Source: Ovis canadensis
Taxonomy: Eukaryota; Chordata; Mammalia; Artiodactyla; Bovidae
Length of the DNA stretch: 64,000 bases
Direction of reading: 5' to 3'
Assembly (NCBI RefSeq): GCF_042477335.2
Contig: NC_091255.1
Span: 45,300,501 to 45,364,500, forward strand
Shown here: in pieces, positions 1-12,493 of the stretch
Numbering within the stretch: position 1 is the first letter of the stretch
Layout of the letters: the number at the start of each line of letters is the position of its first letter
Translations under genes and position numbers: made by a program
The notes under the pieces: generated by a model
What the model was told of the DNA's origin: nothing
The model's database searches: none
What the model saw: only the letters and a program-made list of their open reading frames with translations

Positions 1-57
1 CTTTGCCACCCCACGGACTGCAGCACGCCAGGTTTCCCTGTCCTTCATATTCTCCCA
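1..57 (-). repeat. BovB LINE 3' end fragment (window edge)
   Basis: The first bases match the reverse complement of the BovB 3' end, the stretch that elsewhere in the window reads CCCATGGACTGCAGCACGCC. The element is cut by the window edge. It lies in the FAM117A intron that precedes the exon at 1286. Confidence 0.7.
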
Positions 58-290
58 GTAGAATATGAAGTATTTAAGGCTAGTGGGAAATACAAAGTGT
101 TTGCAATTTGTAATTATCAGAATATTTACAGGATCAGTAGGTCCAGAATTACAGAGTGACTGGGATAACAGTCAGAGTTGTTGATGATGCTCCATAATTG
201 TTACCGGATGTGAAGTTGGGACAAAAGCTGATGTTCCTTCTGGAGAGGCTGCTCCTTGCTGAGCACAGTCTCCTTTAAAATGGGGGTGGG

Positions 291-622
291 GGGAGCTTCG
301 CTGGTGGTCCAGTGGTTAGGAATCCTCCTTGCAATGCAAGGGACACCGGCTCCATCCCTGATCCAGGAAGATCCCCCACGCCCACAGAGCAGCTCGGCCC
401 GTGTGCCACACTGAGCCGGCACTCTAGAGCCTTAGAGCTGCAGCCACTGAGGCCCCTGTGTCTAGAGCCCGTCTCCGCAGCAAGAGGAAGCACTGCAGCA
501 AGAAGCCCACACGCCGCAGCAAGAAGCAGCCCCGGCTCAGGGGCCGCAGCGAGAAGCCCTCGAGCAGCAGCGAAGACCCACTACAGCCCCTGCCCCCAAA
601 ACAATAATCATAATAAAACAGG
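291..622 (+). repeat. CHR-type (tRNA-Glu-derived) long SINE
   Basis: It begins with the tRNA-derived head (GGTGGTCCAGTGGTTAGG) and carries a degenerate B-box region. A long GC-rich body with repeated GCAGCAAGAAGC-like units follows, ending in an A-rich AATAATAATAAAA tail. This is the long variant of the cetartiodactyl CHR SINE. Confidence 0.75.
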
Positions 623-991
623 GGGAAATCCTTCTATCCTTCCTGGTCCCAGGGCCTTTGAGATAGCTGTGAATGTACTTTGAGGAGTGAATGTAAAAAC
701 ATCATTTCCCATTTTTATTAACAGAGTAGTTTTCCGTGCCTTTGGAATCTGAAAGACAAAAATGGTTTCAGGGTTGTATATTTTTAATTTTTTCGAACCT
801 GAGCCACCTGTGGAATACATGGTAATTCAAAACATCCAATAATCTGGTCATATATGGTGTCTAGCTTGCCCAGTGAGCATATCATCAATTTGAACACCAC
901 TGAAGTATTTTGAGATGGAAGATTAACTTCCGTCTTCTTTTTATGTATTTGATGTATCCTGAGCTTTTTGGCAGGAGCCACGCCTGAGGGA

Positions 992-1214
992 GGGGCTTCC
1001 CAGGTGTCGCTAGTGGTAAAGCACCTGCCTGCCAATGCAGGAAATGTAAGCGATGCCGGGTTTGATCCCTGGATTGGGAAGATCCCCTGGAGGAGGGCAT
1101 GGCAACCCACTCCAGTATTCTTGCCTGGAGAGTCCCATGGACAGGGAAGCCTGGCGGGCTGCAGTGCATGGCTCACACACTGTCAGACACTCCTGAAGCG
1201 ACTTTGCATGCACA
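992..1214 (+). repeat. Bov-tA SINE
   Basis: A tRNA-derived head (GGCTTCCCAGGTGTCGCTAG, CCTGCCAATGCAGG) is joined to the BovA body (GATCCCCTGGAGGAGGGCAT, CACTCCAGTATTCTTGCCTG). The element ends about 70 bp before the FAM117A acceptor at 1285, so it may overlap the branch-point region. Confidence 0.9.
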
Positions 1215-1285
1215 CCTGGGAGGGAGGACCAATGCGCCTTTGCTTTGCTTCACCTGCCTGTCCTCTCCCCTCTACTGGCCACTAG

Positions 1286-1396
1286 ATTACCAAGTTGAAG
1301 CAACAGCTGCAGAGGACGAAGCTGAGCCGCGGTGGGAAAGAGAAGGAGCGGGGCTCCCCACTCCAAGGGGACCATGCTGTGCGGGGAGCACGGAGG
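1286..1396 (+). CDS. FAM117A: FAM117A coding exon (probably exon 4 of 8)
   Basis: FAM117A is a FAM117-family protein also known as C/EBP-induced protein; its molecular role is poorly defined. This 111-bp, phase-0 exon encodes 37 residues beginning ITKLKQQLQRTKLSR, a basic, coiled-coil-like stretch, and ends GDHAVRGARR. It is flanked by CACTAG and GTACGT splice sites. The five exons in this window join without frame conflict into 900 nt: 299 C-terminal residues plus the stop. That fits the human length of 453 aa with the first ~154 residues upstream of the window. Identification rests on my recall of the human protein and on synteny with SLC35B1 and SPOP. Confidence 0.92.
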
Positions 1397-1780
1397 GTAC
1401 GTCTGTCCCCCAGCCCTCTCCCTGCCCGTCCGCCGTGGTGGGCCCCCTGGTGTGGGCAGGTCCTCTGAGCCCTTCCTCACCGCAGGGCCCGTGGCCGCAT
1501 GGGTGCCGGGGAAGTTCTGAGGCAGCGTTGGGAAGGGCACATGCTGCGTGTCTCTGTCATCCCCACCCCCTGAACACTTGAGGCCGCGGTGCAGACTCTA
1601 AAAGCACACTCTGGGCCTCTGCCTTATAGAGAAAGCCCCACTGAATTGGTAACTGTCCCCAAACTCTCCTTTACCCACTTGGTTCTGCTGTGTAGACAAA
1701 ACTGTTACCCACTGGTCAGAACTGATACCTGGTTGGTGTCTGGAGGGGTTCAGTGATGGCCTTATCTGCCTCCTCCTCAG

Positions 1781-1915
1781 GCGTCCCCTCCCAGCTTCCC
1801 CGCAGGGTCCCCTGTCCTGAGACTCAGCCCCTGCCTGCACCGGAGCCTGGAAGGGCTCAACCAAGAGCTGGAGGAGGTGTTTGTGAAGGACCAGGGTGAA
1901 GAGGAGCTGCTGCGG
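1781..1915 (+). CDS. FAM117A: FAM117A coding exon (probably exon 5)
   Basis: This 135-bp exon is phase 0 at both ends, with acceptor TCCTCAG and donor GTGAGT. It encodes 45 residues: a Ser/Pro-rich start (ASPPSFPAGSPVLRLSP), then CLHRSLEGLNQELEEVFV and an acidic end, GEEELLR. The SLEGLNQELEEVF segment is the most recognisable conserved block of the FAM117 family and is predicted to be helical. Confidence 0.95.
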
Positions 1916-3039
1916 GTGAGTGGGGGCCACACGCTGGATGCACAGACAGTCACATCTTGCTGAGTCTGGACACAGGGAAGTGGGACTCGTGCTGTCTGGG
2001 GGTGCACAGGCTGTGCACCTGTCAACAGAGCAGTGTGCCACCACCACCCCATGGGAGGAACACAAATGGAGTTTATCAGACTCAAATGGACTTGACCACA
2101 GGAACAGCAGAGCTGGGTGGGTGAAGCTGGGGAGGCTTTGGGGCAGTGAGTAGAAAGAAGAGTAGGGGTTGGCAGAGAGGAGGGCCCCTGGCTGGGAGGA
2201 GCGGACTAGGTGTCACTCTTCAGCCAAAGCACCAGCTCAGTGCTCCCGGCACACTCGTCACTGTCAGCATCACCACCACCCAGCTGTGTCTCCATTCAAG
2301 CAGCCTCGGTGCCTGAGTTACCGCTTCCCTTTCCTCCATTGCTACCTGGTCACACGGGTTCATCCTTCATGCCCAGCTGCCTTTGTGCAACCTTCTCCCC
2401 ACCTCCACTCCCAGACGGATTATTTGCTCCCTTTTCTGCAGTCTCAGGCACATTTTTATACTGACACAGGAGAATTAGGGAATGCCAGTTGGGCAGTATT
2501 AATATAATTCTAATGGGCACACTCCTCAGTTTATGATTTACTTGCTGGTTGATTTTTAATGTGCATATATGTAGGATTTTACACACGCATACAAATTGGT
2601 GAGCTGTTGATACAAGTACCATTGAATGTTAAAAAGGGAATGTGTGTTTAACACATGATACTGAGCTGCCCGTTTTTACTGCAGGGGCCTGACAGTGTCC
2701 TGTTGGCTTGCTCCTTTTCATGCCCCATGTGTTATTCACCTTTGTGTTCCCAGAGCCTGACACACGGGAGGCCCCTGCCCTCACGAGGCATACAGCCTAG
2801 TTGCAGTGACACATGGGTGAAACCATAAAATTTGTGGTTGTAACGTGCTGTCCCTGAGGGAAAAGAACAAAGCGCTCTGATGAGGGTGGTTGGGAAAGTC
2901 AGGGAAGTGAAGAAATGGTGTCATGTGTCATGAAGAGAGGACAAGGACAGTGGCGAGGGGAGGATCCTAAGGGTCCCTGCAGCCCTGATGGCCTGAGGGG
3001 ACAGGCCTGAGAGTCCCCAACCCCATTCTTCCTCGGCAG

Positions 3040-3241
3040 ATCCTTGAAATCCCTGACGGGCACCGCGCCCCAGCTCCCTCCCAGAGCGGCAGCTGTGATC
3101 ACCCCCTCCTCCTCCTGGAGCCTGGAAACCTTGCCAGCTCTCCCTCCATGCCCCTGGCATCCCCCCAGCCTTCTGGCCAGACCAGCTGTGAGGAGCACCG
3201 GGGTGCAGCCGAGGAGCTGGCATCTGTCCCCAGTGACAAAG
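3040..3241 (+). CDS. FAM117A: FAM117A coding exon (probably exon 6)
   Basis: This is a 202-bp exon with acceptor CTCGGCAG and donor GTAAGC. It encodes ILEIPDGHRAPAPSQSG, then a Leu/Ser/Pro-rich low-complexity region, and ends ELASVPSDK plus one base of the next codon. It looks intrinsically disordered. The next intron is phase 1. Confidence 0.95.
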
Positions 3242-3384
3242 GTAAGCTAGGGAGGCCAAGGCCACATGACAAGTATGGGGTCCCCTCTGTGCCTTTTCCC
3301 AACTCATCAGCTTTTGGCTGGGTACTTCTACTTACTAACCAACTAGAACATCTTCATTCTGTATGTTATATTGATCCTTGATAC

Positions 3385-3830
3385 AGATTCTGATTTATAA
3401 TTTATATGAAGCTTTTGCACTTACAGTTTTATTTAATTCTCACTTGTAATCCAGAGAAGCAATCCCTCCCACCTCCATTTTTTGGCTGAGGTCTGGCTGT
3501 AATGGAGAACCCATGAGCCCATCAAGTGTTCACTGTACCCATAACCAGGCACGCATCTCAGGGCAGGTGTGAGTGCTATAAATAAAAGAATGACTCTTGC
3601 CCAGAGTCACACAGTCTGACCCAGATCAAACCCCAAGCTTTCTCACTCCAGATCTCCACTTTGTGCTTCCACCCTGACTGGATCACTGAGAGGACGAAAC
3701 ACGAGTCCCTCTTTTCCTGTATGAATGCTCCTAACATTCTAACATGCAGGCATTGTTGCCTGCATCACCTGACTTGATCTCATAGCAACCCCGTCAGGTA
3801 GGCCGGTCAAAGGCATGATATGACAATACA
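3385..3830 (+). repeat. MIR-like ancient SINE remnants
   Basis: Within the FAM117A intron there are decayed MIR-style phrases: TTTATTTAATTCTCAC, GAGTCACACAG, and later a CTAACATGCAGGCA to CATAGCAACCC stretch. Boundaries are vague; two separate remnants are possible. Confidence 0.35.
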
Positions 3831-4290
3831 GAGGTGAACAGAGCGTAGAATGATAAATGCGAGATAAACACAGATAAAGTCAATATTTGAAACCTCGGCC
3901 AAGTACATTTGCTGTGTGGAAAATGAGAGGAATCTTATCCCACAAGTGGGGTGAGTAAAGATTGCTTGTCTGAGTCAGTAGAAGAGCTCTTCCTGGAAGA
4001 AGGGATAGATTTTCAAGAGCGTGGAAAGGAAGAAGCCATGGTATGTTGGCAGGCAGGGTGGTGCAGTCTTGGAAGAAGGCAGAGACACAGACGTTAGGAT
4101 TCTTTTCAATCTGAGACTTGAAGTTCCGATTGCAGTCTACCTCCGGGGCATATGGAATTGGTATTAGACCAGACTTTCCCCTCAATTCAACTGTGTTTTT
4201 TTTACCCTGTATGACAGAAGCTATAATTTTGTAAGCTGCCTCAAAGATGTGTCAAGGTAGAGCATAGACAAACAACCTGGATTAACATAG

Positions 4291-7351
<3,061 letters not shown>

Positions 7352-7652
7352 GTCCCCAGGTCCTGACCTGGCCTTCCTGACTTCCTGTCCTGACAAGAAC
7401 AAAGTCCATTTCAACCCAACCGGCTCGGCCTTCTGCCCCGTCAGCTTGATGAAGCCCCTCTTCCCCAGCATGGGCTTCATCTTCCGTAACTGCCCCTCAA
7501 GCCCGGGATCCCCCCTTCCCCCTGCCAGCTCCAGGCCACCGCCTCGGAAGGATCCAGAGGCCTCCAAGGCCTCCTCACTGCCCTTTGAGCCATGGCAGCG
7601 CACCCCACCATCAGAAGAGCCTGTGCTTTTCCAGAGCTCCCTGGTGGTCTGA
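7352..7652 (+). CDS. FAM117A: FAM117A terminal coding exon (probably exon 8)
   Basis: The acceptor is CATCCTCCAG at 7351. The exon completes the split Thr codon and encodes 99 more residues to a TGA at 7650-7652. It contains SPGPDLAFLTSCPDKNKVHF, LMKPLFPSMGFIFRNCPSS, a Pro-rich linker, and the conserved C-terminus LPFEPWQRTPPSEEPVLFQ followed by SSLVV. The human protein ends SLMV in my memory, so the last residues differ slightly. The frame is intact throughout. Confidence 0.96.
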
Positions 7653-8600
7653 GGGAGCTTTACCTCCACTTTACTATGGAGACCAGTGCCTTGGTGGCAG
7701 GACCCTCCCTAGCTCCCCTGAGGTGGGGGATGAAGGAGCCCTTCCCTCTCGGCCTTTGAGCACTTTCATTTATCGTGTCAAAGCCCTGGGTCCTCTTTCT
7801 GATGAACACTGGCCCCTTCAAATGTGAGGGGACCTGCTTTGTCCACTAATAGCTGGGCAGCTCACAAGTCACACCTGTGTTCTTGCCACCTCTCTCACTT
7901 GGTGGAAAACTCACCCAGAAGGTCTTGGGTCTCCCACTCCTGGGTATGAGTCCAAAGGGCTGTGTACGGGACCCTTGTCTTTATCATGGAGTGAGCTGGC
8001 CATGGTTGAAGGAGAGGAGACACCACAGATTTCCCTCCCTCTCCTTCAGACATAGACAAGGAGACCCAAACAGATACCCCCATCCTCTCAGTCCCATCCG
8101 CATGCCACCTTCTCACTGGAGGAGCTGACCAAAGCAGCCTGAAAGGGGCATGACACTTGACCAATCCAGCTGCTGGCAGAGGGGGAACCAGGCGTTTTCC
8201 CAAGTGGCGTTTTCATCTCGCTTTTACCCTAAGATTGTCTTAAGTAGCAGCCCAGCCTGCCCAGCCCCAGGTGGGTCATGGGGGAGAGGGAGAGCTGGCA
8301 TTCCTCTGGGTGGCAAGTGGCGACTCTCCACCCTCCACCTGCCCCAGGACTGGGTTGGATTAGGAAAATGCCTATTTTTCTTGTATCGATGTAGAAACTC
8401 TATTTTCTCCCAAAGACACTATTTTTGCAGCTGTTTGAAGTTTGTATATTTTCCGTACTGCAGAGCTTACACAAAATTGAAGAAGAATGTTAATGTTCAA
8501 GTTTTATTATCCTGTGTTTAGAAGGTTTTGTTTTTTTTTTTTTTTTTTGCAGATCTTGGTGTTAATAGACCAAATAAATAAGTATTCCCAGCAGCTTGAG
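7653..8600 (+). other. FAM117A: FAM117A 3' UTR
   Basis: About 0.95 kb follows the stop codon before the poly(A) signal. It carries an 18-T run at 8531-8548 shortly before the signal. I see no inserted repeat. The 3' limit is inferred from the AATAAA and not from transcript data. Confidence 0.75.
8573..8578 (+). terminator. FAM117A: Polyadenylation signal AATAAA of FAM117A
   Basis: This is a canonical AATAAA inside CCAAATAAATAAG, 920 bp after the stop codon and about 25 bp after a poly-T tract. Cleavage is expected about 10-30 bp downstream. A GGTGAGGGAG stretch with moderate G content lies further on. Confidence 0.75.
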
Positions 8601-9484
8601 TTTCTGTTAAATATTTTGGGGGTGAGGGAGCAGGATGGAGATTGAGGGTATCATTAATCACTTCATCCTTGTCTTCAAGAGGAGTCTTTCCTTAACACAA
8701 GATGTTGGGTGGATGGGTCCAAAGTCTGTGTCCTCAGGACAGCAGACTTGCCATGGACATATAAACAGTGCAGCCAGAGAAGGGATGTCCTGAATGAAGA
8801 GTGCAGTGCATGAGGGGTGAAGGAGTTAGTGGGGGGAAGTCATCCTTTCTTGGGTGAGTCTGGGAAAACACACTAACAGAGAATGGATTTTACCTGGGAC
8901 ATGAGGGTGACCAAGGGGAAACGGTTTGGCAATTTACAAGACAAGCGAATGGCATTCAGATTGAATCTCTGGGCACAGTTTTAGGGAAGCTTTAGCTCCT
9001 TCTGAGTGTTCTTTTCACATGAGTGAGCACCCACAACACAGATGGCAGAAGAAACTGTTCTGGTCCTTTTGCAGCCTATCAGCTTTTATAGTGCTCCACC
9101 TGTAAGAGCTTTGTGGGGGAAATGAGAATAACCAACCCACAATTCTGTTAGTGATTTGCAATTTACAAAGCATTTTCACAAAAGACATTATCCCCATTGT
9201 ATGGGTAAAAAGTTGACTACCTTAAGGGCAGTCATAATAACTACAATTGCATCTATCTCATAAAACCTCAAAACAAACCAGGCTATCCCAACTACCATGA
9301 ATTAGCTAGGTAGGCAACAGATACACTATAAAATGCTTTACCTAAAAGGTCACTGAAATATCATAAACCATCTGCTGTGGAAAATCCCACTGTACTAATG
9401 AGGGAAGGACAAATGGGAGCTAGGATTGGGAACCAGATCATTTGATTCCAGCGCCCATTCTTCTAACCACAGTACTCTCCCAGT

Positions 9485-9600
9485 CGTTATATTTCCATTA
9501 ATTTCAACCGAGGAAACGACTCAGAGGTCAAATGAATTGTTTGAAGTCCCAGATAGGAAAAAGGCAGAGCTGGGACTGGAACCCTAGTTCGGTGCCCTGG
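9485..9600 (+). repeat. MIR SINE remnant
   Basis: It matches the MIR 3' half: GAGGAAACGACTCAGAGGTC, then GGCAGAGCTGGGACTGGAAC and CCTAGTTC. This is an ancient mammalian SINE, heavily decayed. A further MIR-like stretch sits near 9150-9210. Confidence 0.6.
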
Positions 9601-10109
9601 AATCATCAGCTAATTCAGTAGAGGTGCAAGAGAGCAAAAGTGTGGGGGTCCCCCTCCCCAATTAATATAAAGACAGAGTTGGGGACAGACCCTACTTCTA
9701 CTTCTTGCCCCTCCCCTGAAAGACGTTTGGCCTACCCCCAAAGTCTTAGTGAGTCAGGCCCAGAGGGATGGGTGTGGTGCTGCCCCGAGTTTCCTTCCTT
9801 TGCCTGAGGCTGTGCCAGAGGAGTAGGCTGCTGGAAGGAGAGAAGGAGCCTCTACCCAGAGAGCAGCCCGGAGTCCAATGACTACTGTGGGGCTTGAGGC
9901 TGGTAGTGCCAAGCCCTGGGGTTAGTCCACCCTTAGCTCCTGGTGTCATTAGGTGGGGGCCCAATAAAGAGTTTATTAATGCAGGAGGGTTTGCTCCCTT
10001 GGTGAGTTGTAAGACCCTGAAGAAAATCCACTTCAGCAAGCTTCCATTTCCATCTCCAGATGTGAGGAAATAAGATCAGAGTTGAGAACAAGTCATGACT
10101 AATAAATAC

Positions 10110-10320
10110 CTTAAACTTGCACAGCACACTTTTACAGTTTATAAAACACTTTCACCAAGCTCAGCTCATTTGATCCTCAACAGTCAAGAGGTGACAAAGT
10201 GGCTATTACTAATTCCTATGGACTATATATATAGATTAGGAAAACTGTAGCTCGGCATTTAGGTGACACGCACAGGTTACCCTGCCTTCAAGTGACAGAG
10301 CTGAGACAAGAGCCCTGCCG
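10110..10320 (+). repeat. MIR SINE remnant
   Basis: The order of phrases follows MIR: TTTATAAAACACTTTCACC, CTCATTTGATCCTCAACAG, GATTAGGAAAACTGTAGCTC, GTGACAGAGCTGAGAC. It lies just upstream of the SLC35B1 promoter. Confidence 0.6.
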
Positions 10321-10413
10321 CCCTTGGGAGCCTTGTGATGTGCTCTAGGAGGAGGATGGCTCCCCAAAGACAGGCCTTCTGGTAAAGAGGGTAGAGTCGG
10401 GGACACTGGGGGC

Positions 10414-10427
10414 CCGCTAGGGGGCGC
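10414..10427 (+). promoter_or_regulatory. CTCF-like motif upstream of SLC35B1
   Basis: CCGCTAGGGGGCGC fits 13 of 14 positions of the usual CTCF core consensus CCASYAGRKGGCRS. It sits about 550 bp upstream of the main SLC35B1 start codon, at the upstream edge of the CpG-rich promoter. Binding is inferred from the motif only. Confidence 0.55.
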
Positions 10428-10561
10428 TAAGGTTACATTGACAGTTTCCGGGAGTTAGGACCCAGCAGAAGCCTGACAGCCGACCGGGAAAAAGGCTATT
10501 CGATTTGCTCGGCCGGCGTACTCCTCCTTCCCACCCACCTGTCTGTCTTTGCACAGCGTAG

Positions 10562-10580
10562 CCAATTGGTTACCTCCACA
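10562..10580 (+). promoter_or_regulatory. SLC35B1: ERSE-like element (CCAAT-N9-CCACA)
   Basis: CCAAT at 10562-10566 is followed by exactly nine bases and then CCACA at 10576-10580. The ER stress response element is CCAAT-N9-CCACG, so this differs at the last base only. A CCACGTCC with a UPRE-like reverse complement lies 18 bp further on. Regulation by ATF6/XBP1 is inference. Confidence 0.4.
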
Positions 10581-10870
10581 TCCTTATACGTCATCATTCC
10601 ACGTCCGCGTATCGCCTAGGCCATCCCGTCGCGTTCCGGGTCGCAGTTGTCCTCGGAGTTGCCTGATCGGAAAGTCTCGAGGGCGAGGGGTTGCCCTCGA
10701 TTCAGCTGGCTCCCCTGGCCATCAGGGACGAGGCCAAGGCCCCAGGGTGGGTCTCCTTTCCTTGGAAGCGGGTTCTGGGTTTTGAGGAGTTTTCCCCTCG
10801 GTGCTCCTGAGCTGGCAGTTCCAGCGGTGGCTGCTGGGGCCCTCCTCAGCAGCGGTCTCATGCAGCTCCT

Positions 10871-10969
10871 ATGAGGCCCCTGTCGCCGGTCGGCGATGTC
10901 CGGCTGGACTTGTCACCGCCGCCGCTGCCGGCTGTGAGCGGGTCTCCGGTTGGGTCCTCCGGGCGTCTC
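10871..10969 (+). CDS. SLC35B1: Possible N-terminal extension of SLC35B1
   Basis: An ATG at 10871 is in frame with the main start and open for 33 codons ([14 protein letters not shown]..., Pro/Ser-rich). It would give a 355-aa isoform. I recall a similar longer human isoform beginning MRPLPPVGDVRL. The extension has no membrane character; the conventional start at 10970 gives the length normally quoted for the protein. Confidence 0.5.
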
Positions 10970-11073
10970 ATGGCCGCTAGCAGCTCCCTGGTGCCTGACC
11001 GGCTGCGTCTGCCGCTCTGCTTCCTCGGTGTCTTTGTCTGCTATTTCTACTATGGGATCCTGCAGGAAAAGAT
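10970..11073 (+). CDS. SLC35B1: SLC35B1 exon 1 (ER nucleotide transporter)
   Basis: SLC35B1 (AXER, HUT1/UGTREL1 family) is a multi-pass ER membrane protein of the nucleotide-sugar transporter superfamily. It is reported to exchange ATP for ADP across the ER membrane and so to supply chaperones such as BiP. The nine exons found here join in frame to 969 nt: 322 aa plus stop, the same length as the human protein. About ten membrane helices can be read from the translation. This exon begins [20 protein letters not shown], supplies TM1 (residues ~12-31) and ends after 34 codons plus two bases, with donor GTGAGC. Confidence 0.97.
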
Positions 11074-11818
11074 GTGAGCGGATCCCCGGGGTGGGAACGC
11101 GGACCCCCGCCACCGCACACCACCCGCGCCCCGCCCGCTCAGTCCTGCCGTGTCTCCCCAGCCTGCGGTCAGGTTCAGGTTCGCGGTCCTCTCGCCCCTA
11201 GCCCCAGTGTTTCCTTTGGCCCCTTCTGCTCTCCAAGCATCCTGACCCCTTTGCTGCTAAACCTCCCAAGGGTTATACAAAACGCGAAAGTTGGTTCCTA
11301 GATTCTTGGGAGGTGGTTATTTTTCTTCCCTTAATTGATGTTTTTCCTGTTGGTTCTAAAGGAATGGGTTTTACAGACTTAGGTTTCCATGACCTGTGCT
11401 GGGCTGTCCTTGGAACGCCTATATTCTTGCAGGTTGCTGATTACTTCGCCCCCGGCCCTGCCCCGGTGTACGTCGTTTCACCAATTTTTCACATTTCATT
11501 CAGCTCCATCCTGTATGGATATGTGTACACATACACACACACAATTTTTCACGTTTCCTTCAGCACCATCCTGTACGGATATGTGTGTACACACACAGAG
11601 TTTGTTTCATTCGGCTCTCTGATTAGCAGCCTGGAGTATCTAGTTTCTAGCTCCAGTAAAATTGGCTTCTGTTGTAAATGTGCCCGGTGATCCTTACCAA
11701 ACTTTCCCTTAAGTCTAGAGAAGCAAAACAATTTCAAAGCGTTCAGTGGCTCTGGATTGCTAGAGGACCCTGAGGGAAGTATATTAATTGATCTCTTTCC
11801 CATGCATTTTATTCTTAG
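11074..11818 (+). other. SLC35B1: SLC35B1 intron 1
   Basis: The CpG-rich sequence continues into the first ~100 bp. The intron contains a two-copy 60-bp tandem duplication with CA-rich ends (11482-11601). I see no interspersed repeat or exon here. Confidence 0.8.
11482..11601 (+). repeat. 60-bp tandem duplication with CA-rich tracts
   Basis: Two adjacent copies begin CAATTTTTCACATTTC (11482) and CAATTTTTCACGTTTC (11542). Both continue through a CAGCNCCATCCTGTAYGGAT stretch into a short ACAC-rich tract. They differ at a few positions, so the duplication is not very recent. Confidence 0.85.
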
Positions 11819-11922
11819 AACAAGAGGAAAGTATGGGGAGGGAGCCAAGCAGGAGACCTTCACTTTTGCCTTAACTTTGGTCTTCATCCAATGTGTGGTC
11901 AATGCTGTGTTTGCCAAGATCT
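11819..11922 (+). CDS. SLC35B1: SLC35B1 exon 2
   Basis: The acceptor is ATTCTTAG and the donor GTGAGT. This 104-nt exon encodes residues 35-69 ([20 protein letters not shown]... to AKI) plus one base. It gives the short KYGEGAK loop and TM2. The loop sequence is highly conserved in SLC35B1. Confidence 0.97.
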
Positions 11923-12257
11923 GTGAGTACTTAGATAATAATCTGTTTTGTGTCCCCTTCCCTATGTATCCTAGGCATTAGGTCTAACTTTCAAGACCCT
12001 CAGCCCCTTTAGTGCTAACAACCTCTCTATTAAACTTATAAAATTAGTGGCTTTGGAAAAAGGTGGAATTCTGTTTCCTTAAACTAAATCAATTTCTCAG
12101 TCAGAAATGTGCAGAGAATGGATCTGTATTCCGGATCCCCATGAGAATATGTAAAACTTTTTTCTTTGTCTTTTTGGTTTTCCTTTTTGTGTCAGCTCTC
12201 TTTGTTCCCCAGGGGCTAGCAGCAGGGCTGACTGATCCCTTGATCTGAATGAACATC

Positions 12258-12282
12258 CACCCCCCCCACCCCCCGCCACTGC
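12258..12282. repeat. C-rich low-complexity tract
   Basis: A CCACCCCCCCCACCCCCCG run lies in SLC35B1 intron 2; the minus strand is G-rich. It may be polymorphic in length. Confidence 0.7.
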
Positions 12283-12493
12283 CCTGCATGAGGTCTTGTG
12301 TTAGGTTTAGATGGGGTTGGAGAATTGGAGAATCTTCAGAGATTTCCCAGTCTAAGAGGACGGAAATAGTTCTGTCTAAGTACTTCTCATCTTATTTGAC
12401 AGATAAATTCCTTTCATGTGCCTTTGACTTTTGCTCAGTGGTCCATCCTAGCCCTACCAACTTTCTATGTTTCTTTCTTTTGTCTTCTCCCAG

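Larger units (their letters stand above)
58..1285 (+). other. FAM117A: FAM117A intron (partial)
   Basis: This is the 3' part of the intron before the first FAM117A exon seen here. It contains a long CHR-type SINE and a Bov-tA SINE. The acceptor is a short pyrimidine-rich tract ending in CACTAG at 1285. I see no exon in the rest. Confidence 0.75.
8601..10400. other. FAM117A-SLC35B1 intergenic region
   Basis: No gene is visible. It holds several old MIR remnants (listed separately) and otherwise unremarkable unique sequence. The two genes are in the same orientation, with roughly 2.2 kb between the FAM117A poly(A) site and the SLC35B1 start region. Confidence 0.75.
10490..10969 (+). promoter_or_regulatory. 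SLC35B1: SLC35B1 promoter and 5' UTR region
   Basis: The sequence becomes GC- and CpG-rich from about 10490. A palindromic CCAATTGG lies at 10562-10569, TACGTCAT (CRE/ATF-like) at 10587-10594, and CCACGTCC at 10599-10606. No TATA box is obvious, as is usual for a housekeeping CpG promoter. The transcription start cannot be placed exactly. Confidence 0.7.

Noticed and set aside
312-683. 123-codon + strand open frame with Ala/Arg-rich sequence
   Set aside because: It lies within the long CHR SINE; the repetitive AARSP units reflect the SINE body, not a protein.
1099-1581. 160-codon + strand open frame
   Set aside because: It starts in a Bov-tA and overlaps the FAM117A exon in another frame. 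The conserved FAM117A frame explains the exon.
2899-3307. Minus-strand open frames opposite a FAM117A exon
   Set aside because: Shadow frames of a GC-rich coding exon; no recognisable similarity.
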